Positions 56,716-64,000 of a DNA stretch of 64,000 bases are shown here, piece by piece. The position numbers were made by a program, and so were the translations under genes. The DNA is taken from NCBI RefSeq assembly GCF_000283155.1, contig NW_004454180.1, positions 15,713,225 through 15,777,224 on the forward strand, read 5' to 3'. How positions within the stretch are numbered: the stretch's first letter is position 1; each line of letters starts with the position of its first letter. The notes below the pieces were generated by a model. The model did no database searches and was not told the origin of the DNA. It saw only the letters and a list, made by a program, of their open reading frames with translations. Source of the stretch: Ceratotherium simum simum. Lineage: Eukaryota; Chordata; Mammalia; Perissodactyla; Rhinocerotidae.

Positions 56716-57005
56716 TTAATGAAGAGACTGTCTTTTCTCTATTGTATATTCTTGGCTCCTTTGTCGTAAATTAATTGACTATATATGCCTGGGTTTATTT
56801 CTGGGCTCTCAATTCTGTTCCATTGATCTATGTGTTTGTTTTTAATGCCAATACCATACGGTTTTGATTACTTTGCTTTGTAATATAGTTTGAAAACAAG
56901 AAGTATGATGCCTCCAGTTTTGTTCTTTTTTCTCAAGATTGCTTCGGTTATTCGGGGATTTTTGTGGTTCCATACAATTGTTAGGCATTTTGGTCCTTAT
57001 CCTGC
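56460..57005 (-). mobile_element. L1 ORF2 internal fragment, reverse
   Basis: TTAGTTTGATGTAGGTCCAC, CAAATCTGAAAAATCATTAC, CTTTAATCCATTTTGAGTTG, TTCTGTTCCATTGATCTATG and GATTGCTTCGGTTATTCGGG follow reverse L1 ORF2. Both the element's 3' UTR and its 5' half are missing. Confidence 0.9.
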
Positions 57006-57505
57006 AAGGAATATAATCCTTTAGGGGTTTTAAGCAAGCTCAGAGTTTCAGGAAAATCACTCTGGCTTCAACGTGGAGAACAGCTTGAGTGGGGTTTCAG
57101 GACAGAAGTGGCTGGGTAAGTTAGGGAGCTAGGGTACATTCCAAGTGAGAGAAGAGCTTGGTTTGTTCTGGGGTGACAGCAGGATGGAAAGAGGTGGGCT
57201 GACCTGAGACAATGAGAGGTAGGGTGATTCTTCACCCTCCTTGCCTGTGTCCTACCAGATCAATCACCAAATTCATGTAAACTCCTTTCTAAAGGGAGCA
57301 TTATTTTCACAGAGTGAATACATTCCTTATTGATATGTTCACAAATATATTTTCTTTTAGAGTTCTGGACATTGCACACAGCACCCTGGAAAGGAAGCTA
57401 TTTATTAACTTGTTCCTGCAAACTCTCAAGCAACTGTCTTCTGATATTTGTCCAAGAATTCCCTGGAAACTCTCAGTAATGAAAAATCATTCCAAAGGCT
57501 TAGTT
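57006..57505. other. Unassigned sequence
   Basis: About 500 bases with no recognised gene or repeat. Confidence 0.5.
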
Positions 57506-57691
57506 CAATAGCTCTCAAACCTTGGCGAGCATCAGAATCACTTGATGAGCTGGTTCAAACACAGATTCTTGGGTCCACCCCCCAGAGTTTCTGTTTCAGT
57601 AAGTGGGGGGTGGGGCCGAGATTGTTCAGCTCTGTCAAGTTCCCAGGCGAGGTTGACGTTGCTGCCTGGAGACCAGTGTGAGAACCACCAG
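57506..57691 (+). mobile_element. MER5/MER3-like non-autonomous hAT transposon
   Basis: CTCTCAAACCTTGGCGAGCA, GAATCACTTGATGAGCTGGT, CCACCCCCCAGAGTTTCTGT, TAAGTGGGGGGTGGGGCC, TTCCCAGGCGAGGTTGACGT and GTGAGAACCACC show near-complete structure with inverted ends. The target duplication is not clear. Confidence 0.8.
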
Positions 57692-57714
57692 TTAATTAGA
57701 GGCGGTGTAGCCAA

Positions 57715-57862
57715 GGGGCAGACTTCCTGGATTTGACACAAAACTCTACCATTTCTAGCGATGTGACAAGTCACTCACCTGTCTGTGCCTTTGTTCCCTC
57801 ATCCGAGTCTTGATGAGGATCAGAAGGAGAAATGTTTATAAAGCACTAGGACAGAAACACAA
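57715..57862 (+). mobile_element. MIR core-SINE
   Basis: CTACCATTTCTAGCGATGTG, CAAGTCACTCACCTGTCTGT, TTTGTTCCCTCATCCGAGTC and ATAAAGCACTAGGACAG follow MIR order. Confidence 0.72.
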
Positions 57863-59609
57863 TGAGTGTAGATAAGTTTGTATGAAAAAGAAAATGAGTT
57901 TTGTGCCTAGAATGTGCTACAATTCTCAGCATAAAGTGGGACAGATAACGCTTTCAGTTTGTTCTTGGAAAACGCTAGTCTATGTGATGTGACAACAGAG
58001 GTCTTCAGTCAGCAGCCTTGGAGGGAACCGCAGCTCTGCTCCATCTCCATCTCCGCAGTTCTGGTAAATTCCTAGGAGGATGTGTTAACCGATTGCCTCT
58101 CCCCTACCCTCTGATCCCTGCGACCATGGCACTGTGCCTGCCCCTGGACAGGGTGTCACATCTGGGAACAGGCGGTTGAAGGAGGCAGAGAGCTGACTCA
58201 CCTGTGCTCTTGGAAGGCGGCTGTGGGCAAGTTTTCCCAGGTGGCACAAGCCATGGGTTTCTGACATGGATGGAAAGACCGCCTCTGCTGGCCATTGGCT
58301 GACTTAAAGGAGGCAGTCATGGCATGTCAAGAGGAGGTGTGGGAGGAGATGGCCCAAGGGAGACCCCATCATCCCACTGTTAGGTCCCCCAGATTCTTTA
58401 GCAATGAGCAATGCATGGCTCACCTACGTGTTCCATCTCTGAAATTTCCATGGAAAAAGACTCAAATGCTCTTTACCCGGAGCTTGTACATGGGAATCTA
58501 GCAGTTTCCCAGAGTGACCCAAGGGATTGAGGTGGAGAGAAAGTGGGGCCATAAGACAAGTCAGCTTCTGCCGAGACCCCCTTCAGTCAGCCCGCAGGTG
58601 TGGCGTGAGGCTGGGGGAGGAGGGCAGAGTCAGCGCAGGCTCCTTTTGAGCTTTTGAAGAACGTGTGAAGCCCTGACTGTGGGCCGCAGGAGAGAAAGTT
58701 TGGTTGGATAATTAGGAGGTCTCCTCGACCCCAGAGTTAAGCCCGTGGCCGGGCCAATGCGCACCTTTACCTGGGCCTCCCCGAACTGCGCTCTCTTTGG
58801 GTGACAGCCAAGCGTCGCGAGGCCCTCTGGAGTGACACTTCACCACGCAGTTCGTGTTCAGCATTTGTGGAGTTCTGTGGTTGGCTCCAGCCAGGAGGAA
58901 TTGTGGGTCTTGGGTTTGGGGACGTGAGGTTACTGAATCTTGAGCCCTTTGGGTCCTTGCTTCTGTGTGGGGGACGGAGGCAGCGGCAGGGCCTGGGGAG
59001 TCTGAGAACCTCCTGGTGAGGCTGAAGCCAGAGAAATCCTCCACCCACCCCATGTGATCTCATTTTTACCTGTGTTGGCGTGGCCCAGGCTAACACAAGG
59101 TGCATCTGGGGAGATGACAGTCATCTGAATGGTCAGCAAAAAAGAGTATTTTCCTATTATGGCCAAAATATAGCCAGAGCATCCAAAGGTTTGAGCCAAG
59201 GCAAAGATCTGAGAGTATCTAATCTATTTTCTGATGTCTAAGATGATGCCCATCTAACTGTAGTTCATTGAAAGCCTAGAACAGAAGCCCTTGGGAATTC
59301 ACATTGCTGTTTATTCATGTCTCTATTTTTAATGAGCTGCCTGGGCGATTCCCCACCCCAAGATATAGATACTTTGTGTGTCTTGAGTGCGCGGATAATG
59401 GGAGTTCATGGTCACTGATGGACGCACAGCCTGGACCTTCCTGGGTAGGACTGACCCGGCATTTCCCTGGAAGCACAGGGCAGCAGAACTCCCACCCATG
59501 GTGCTGCAGGTGGTTACAGGGCATCCTGGATAGCGATGCCTGGTCCTGGGGCAGTTGGAGTCCCTCGGCTGGTCATCTCTGGCCGGAGTACATCTGTGTG
59601 TCCCAATGG
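57863..59609. other. Unassigned, GC-rich
   Basis: About 1.75 kb with no recognised repeat or gene. Overlapping frames of about 110 codons near 58712-59105 lie on the minus strand in two phases and have no motif. Confidence 0.5.
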
Positions 59610-59755
59610 GCCATTCATCCAGCAAACATTTACTGCGCACCCATATGAGCTGGAAGTGTCTACGTGCTCAGGACACCTCAGAGAACCAAACAGGCAAAGA
59701 TGCCTGTCCTCTAGCAGGGACACAGGTGGTTGCAATAAACACAAGAATACGGATC
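59610..59755 (-). mobile_element. L2 3' end, reverse
   Basis: CCATTCATCCAGCAAACATT, TACTGCGCACCCATATGAGC and GATGCCTGTCCTCTAGCAGG match the reversed L2 3' end. Confidence 0.75.
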
Positions 59756-61085
59756 ATCTCGGGTCATGACTGTTCTCTGTGTGCCAAGAGGTGAGAGCTG
59801 GGAAGGACCAGTTAGACTAACCACCAGGGGGCAGCCCAGCCCACGGGCTCTGCCCCAGAGTTCATCCACCGGTTCACTGGTCCAATTCCAGGCAGCCAGG
59901 GCCACCTGCCTTCTGCTGTGTACGTAAGGCAGCTGCCTCTCAGGCCCTCGGGGATTCTGCCACGAGTGGAGCCCACAGTCGGGTTTCTGTCCTGATACAA
60001 GCGGCACCAGAGGGCCCTAGAAAGAGGGGCCGTGTTTAGGGCATATGAAGGGCAGATCACCGCTTCACTCTCCGCCCTAGCCTGTCCTCTCCATAGAGGG
60101 GGCTACTGGTCTGGGCTGACAGTGGGGCTGTTTCTTCAACAACTCCCGACCCCGGACCCCGGATCTGGGGCGGGCTTTAGGTGGGGCAGGCCGACCATCT
60201 TTCGGAGGCTCGCTGTTCTCTTCCGAAAGTGAGAGCCAGAGAGAAGCAGTCATTCTCTTATGATGTTTTTAGACCGTATCGTCAGCTGCTGTTTTAAATA
60301 TCCTTAAGTTTGGATAGTTAATAACAGAAAGTTTAAACATATTTAAATGCTTCAAGATAACGATCGAAGATCTTGAATCAAGCTGTAAAACTAAAGTAAC
60401 TTTGAAACGAGGTCACAGTCAGAACATTCAGTGAGGATCTTAATTAGAACAACGTGTCCCCAGGCTGGGACGATCCCGACCAATTTACCAACAAGAACAG
60501 TAAATTGAAAGGAGGCAAATTAGCACTGAGTTGCATCGATGGCCAATGGCCACTGAAGTAAGACACAGGCAAGGTTTGTTTTTCTCGTTCGCTCAATTGC
60601 ATTTCCCATGCAAGGCTGCCAAATGCTCTCTTGTAATTTTCTCTTTATGATACTGACTTTTCTCTGTTTTGCATTGCCCTGACATCTCAATATGGACAAA
60701 GCCACTTTTTCCATCCTATTTTAGTTCTCAAAGGGTATTGATTTTTAATTTCCTGGAGTCAATTTTCTATGCAACCATATTTTATTCAGCATAAAAAGCA
60801 GTGCGGATTTTAAACATTTATAGAGTTGTTCCTCCAAGGAAAAGCACGAGCCGGGGATAAACATGAAAATTTCATTTGATGAGATTCAAATGGCAGCGTG
60901 GGTTCCACTGCAGAAGCTTTGCTTTCTTGTCCAGAACAGTTACTGCAAGTCCGCTGACGAAAGGATATCGGGCCAATTTCTGTCCATTTGTGGAGAGAGG
61001 ACATTTTCTGAGGAATCAAAACAAGTGGGAATTTGCCAGCATCTTGTAAGCCTGATGTGAGAGACGGGGGACACAGTGTATACTA
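59756..61085. other. Repeat-poor sequence
   Basis: No transposon or gene is recognised. The first part to about 60240 is GC-rich, with a GGGGCGGGC at about 60168-60176. The part at 60240-61085 is AT-richer and looks single-copy; see the finding on possible conserved non-coding DNA. Confidence 0.5.
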
Positions 61086-61565
61086 ACGCTCAAGTTGCCC
61101 CTTTATGTATACAAACACACATGTACTTTTAAATCAACACGTTAATGGATGGTATCATGTTGCTTTTCAAAAATGTTCTTTTTGTGTTTTGCTTGTGTTC
61201 TCCTGTGCAGCTATGACACAGGACACAGGATGGAGCCTGCGGTTTTCATTGCACACGTGTACGTGTACACAGGTGGTGCTCAGTGCACGCATGCTTACCT
61301 GCACGCATGGACACCGGTAGAGGGCCTTTCTTCATTGTTTTAGAAATGGGATAATAAAATATACTGTTCTGCACTTGGTCTCACTCCATCATTGCTCATG
61401 GAAGTTTCCCAAAATCATTAAATACGGCTCTAATGCACGCTTTTCGGTGGCTGTGGGTGGATCCACAAGAATTTAATTGACCATTTCTCTGCTAATAGGC
61501 ATTTATTGAAGTTCCTCCTTTCTGTCACTATGAACAATGCTGCAATAAATGCTTGTGCCCTCGCA
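61086..61565 (-). mobile_element. Probable old L1 fragment, reverse
   Basis: TTAATGGATGGTATCATGTT, then TTGACCATTTCTCTGCTAAT and GAACAATGCTGCAATAAATG, follow the reverse old-L1 segment also seen at 490-1310. The middle (61220-61320), rich in CACGTGTACGTGTAC-like alternation, is unclear. Confidence 0.5.
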
Positions 61566-61985
61566 TTTTTTTAAAAGATTTTATTTCTTGTAGAGCAATT
61601 TAGATTCACAGCAAAATTCAGAGGAAGGTACAGGGGTTTCCCATATACCCCCTGCCCCCATACGCACGGCCTCCCTCATCATCAACATCCCCACCCGAGG
61701 GGACATTTGTTACAACTGATGAACCTACACTACAGATCATATCACCCAGAGTCCAGAGTTCACGCCGGGGTTCACTCTCCGTGTTGTACACTCTGTGGTT
61801 TGACAAATGTATAATGGTGTGTACCCACCACGACAGAGTCATGCAGAGGAGTTTCACTGCCCTAAAATCCTCTGTTCTCCGCCTATTTATCCCTCTCCCC
61901 CCATCCCTGGCAACACTGATCTTTCTACTGTCTCATGGTTGTGCCTTTTCCAGAACATCACGGAGCTGGAATCACACATGTCCCT
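61566..61985 (-). mobile_element. L1 3' end, reverse
   Basis: A T-rich start then AAGATTTTATTTCTTGTAGA, TAGATTCACAGCAAAATTCA, CCATATACCCCCTGCCCCCA, TTGACAAATGTATAATGGTG and CTGCCCTAAAATCCTCTGTT follow the 3' UTR of an L1 in reverse. 5'-truncated. Confidence 0.82.
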
Positions 61986-62824
61986 CTATTTTTATTTCTA
62001 GGTGAAGGTGGATATAGAGGTTTTAGTTTTAATTTTCAATCCCTTTTTGCTCATCTTTCTCTGCTGTAGGTGCTGGAGAGGTAAAATCTTACCTCACAGA
62101 GCCTTCAGAGCCGAGAACAGCCGTGGGGCCGAGTCTCGGAGGGGACGTGGCCTCCACCGATACCATCTTCTTCCTGCCTGGCCGCAGCCGGTGCTCACCG
62201 GCAGAGCCGGGAGAGAGAGGAGCCTGCTCCTACGATTCAGCCACTGTTGCAGCGCGTGTCGACTGAGCGTCGACTGTGTTCTGGCAGGAGGCTTCGAGGA
62301 CACAGACATGAAACACAGGGACGTGGCCCGAGCTTCCTGAAGCGGCCAGTGCTCTGTGGGAACAGCACCAGGTTGCCCAGGCCATGATGACAGAGCTAGC
62401 GTGGTCTGGGGAGGTGGCGTCACAGAGACCTAAGGGACTCGGAGCCGACCTGGAAAAGGACGGGAAGGAGCCTCTGGACCGAGAGAGCCCTGTGCTGGGA
62501 GGGACCTGGCCTGTTTGTTGTAACAGGGGAAAGGCTGGCACGGCTGACGGCCAGCACTGGGGTCACAGGAGGGGCCTTGCTGTCTGTCAAGGGTTTGGAA
62601 CTGGGCTGTGGGTGAGGGAGGGACGAGCGTGTTGGGTGAGAGATGACATTGGCTTAGACCCCAGAGTGGGGTGGGATTTAGAGAAAAGTTGGTAGTTTTG
62701 AGATGCAGCCTCCCTTATTTTTAAGATTATTGTAAAATGATGCAGTGATGAAAATCACTTTATCTACTTTTTCCAGTCCTGGTGGATGGACATCCAGTTC
62801 TCTCCATACCTTTGCCTTTGTAAA
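61986..62824. other. Unassigned, GC-rich
   Basis: About 840 bases with no recognised gene or repeat. Frames of 103-112 codons on both strands lack motifs. Confidence 0.5.
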
Positions 62825-63360
62825 CAATGATAAAAACAAAATTGAGAGAGTACATTTGAAGAGCTGATTGGCTTTATTGGGCGGTTCATGACGCAGGCAG
62901 CGGCTGTCCGGCAGCTAGACGGGCACTCCTGGGAGTCATACAAATGGGCGATTTCACAGGCAGAAGGAGGGTAGGGCAAGAAGGTCTTAGCAAAAGAAAA
63001 GGAAGGATTATTTGGGGCCAGGACGTCTTCTCTCTGGGGGAATTCTCTCATGCTTCTTCGTCTGGGGGTGGAGAGGGCCCATGTGACAGATGACCTCATT
63101 GGTTCCAACCAGAAAATTCTAGACTGGTCAAGTAAGATCAGGTTTCTGGGAAATGTGGAAACTGCAGTTAGATCAGGTGTTAAATCTGGGTTTGGTATCA
63201 GGGGCTTTGATACGAGTGATGCCATTTTTGGCCTGTGGTTTTCTCTTGAATCACTCTGAACAGCCTCGTCCACGGCCTTGAGAACCTGTGTGAGTGTTCC
63301 TGAGCTAGGAGTTCCTGGAGTCAGCTGACTGCCGATCGCCTCCGAGAGGTTGTTTCAGTT
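62825..63360 (-). mobile_element. LTR-like block, reverse
   Basis: Read on the minus strand, a poly-A signal lies in CCGCCCAATAAAGCCAATCA (complement of about 62864-62883), and the block ends near CTCTCAATTTTGTTTT. Upstream, CCAGAAACCTGATCTTACTT and ACCAATGAGGTCATC look like LTR promoter-side sequence. A 169-codon minus-strand frame (62764-63273) spans it, but has no retroviral or host motif. Family and 5' end are unknown. Confidence 0.5.
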
Positions 63361-64000
63361 TGCATCCACCTTCCCTCACTCTTCTTAGCCCAGGGCACGA
63401 CCATCTTTACCTCCTTGCAATCTAACAGAGATGGGTGGTCCACAGCTCTCACTCACCTGCTTTGCACGTCCTCCGTGAACTGCCTGTTAGTGCTTTGGGT
63501 GATTTTTAACAAGAAATACCAACCCTCCGAACTTTCTCTATTAGGCTCGACTGCTGGTGGGAATGAGGTGGGACTCCCGTTTCATGTTGAGCAAGTGCTC
63601 TTTTCCAGGAGTGTTGAGCGCACCCTGTGTCGGGCACAGACCCCGTACCTTCCCTGCACATGTCCTTCGACTCTCTTCCCAATTCTTATGGGGTGAGCCA
63701 CGATGTAGCTCAACAATGAGGACCTGGGACCTGGGTTAATATACTAATAGTATTACCACTAGGTTTATTAGTATTAACCAAAGGTTAACTCATTGCATAA
63801 GGAGCAAGTTTGCTCTCAATGAGAAAAAAATGACTACGCGCATGGCTGGTTAATTTATTACCATGTAATTTTTGCTTTGGGCTCATATTTTTTCTCTTCC
63901 ATCCCCATAAAGGTCTTTTTTCAGGGCCATTCTTGGGGTGGAAGTGAGTTGCAAAGCTGCTGCATCTTCCTGGTGTGTGTGTGCATATGTGTGTGTGTGC
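63361..64000. other. Unassigned sequence to window end
   Basis: No gene is recognised. It contains the inverted repeat at 63734-63779 and ends in GTGTGTGTGTGCATATGTGT-type sequence (about 63973-64000), cut by the window edge. Confidence 0.45.
63734..63779. repeat. Imperfect inverted repeat, 16-base spacer
   Basis: Arms GGTTAATATACTAATA (63734-63749) and TATTAGTATTAACC (63766-63779) pair along 14 positions with a two-base bulge. Confidence 0.75.

Noticed and set aside
60140..60200. A GC-box promoter (GGGGCGGGC)
   Set aside because: A single motif with no CpG island, no downstream exon and no transcript evidence.
62764..63273. A 169-codon minus-strand open frame
   Set aside because: It falls within an LTR-like block, has no recognisable protein motif and crosses a poly-A signal.

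Overview
The window is nuclear DNA of a placental mammal, almost certainly an odd-toed ungulate and most likely an equid. The diagnostic sign is fourteen copies of the perissodactyl tRNA-derived SINE usually called ERE. Each has a head of the type GGGCCGGCCC...GTAGTGGTTAAG and a tail built from one or two units reading GAGGAAGATTGGC...TGTTAGCTCAGGGC. Older mammal-wide repeats (MIR, L2, old L1, MLT1-type LTRs, Tigger, MER20/MER5-like elements) make up much of the rest. Horse, rhinoceros and tapir cannot be told apart from this sequence alone.

I find no host protein-coding gene, exon series, rRNA, tRNA gene or CRISPR array. All open reading frames are short. The ones with recognisable protein content are decayed LINE-1 ORF2 pieces: an endonuclease piece at 20697-21002, C-terminal pieces at 31927-33170, 15046-15306, 53913-54170 and 56446-56715. 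The window is therefore an intergenic or deep intronic, transposon-dominated stretch.

Layout: 1-10.8 kb holds EREs, MLT1-type LTRs, an MIR split by an LTR, and old reverse-oriented L1 fragments. A retroviral LTR with an internal 24-bp tandem array lies at about 10.8-11.6 kb. L1 3' ends follow at 13.2-14.4 kb and at 14.8-15.3 kb, the latter a recent insertion with a 17-bp target duplication, and a roughly 40-bp L1 scrap lies at 15.5 kb. A second LTR sits at 16.7-17.1 kb. From about 17.1 to 22.7 kb runs a decayed, nearly full-length L1 broken by three EREs and an LTR. From 23 to 45 kb the sequence is AT-rich with long stretches I cannot assign, an L1 3' half (31.6-33.7 kb), a MER20-like element, a Tigger derivative and a 763-base assembly gap (43439-44201).

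From about 45.5 kb the sequence becomes visibly richer in G+C and contains more unassigned single-copy-looking DNA. It also holds microsatellites, L2, hAT and MLT1 copies, reverse-oriented L1 3' ends at 51.4-54.3 and 56.5-57.0 kb, and an LTR-like block near 63 kb. There is no pathway or operon logic to describe. The informative structure is the nesting order of insertions, several clean target-site duplications, a few inverted repeats, and two repeat-poor blocks (about 38.0-39.8 and 60.2-61.1 kb) that could hold conserved regulatory DNA. Family names are from recognition by eye, so repeat boundaries are approximate unless a target-site duplication is given.
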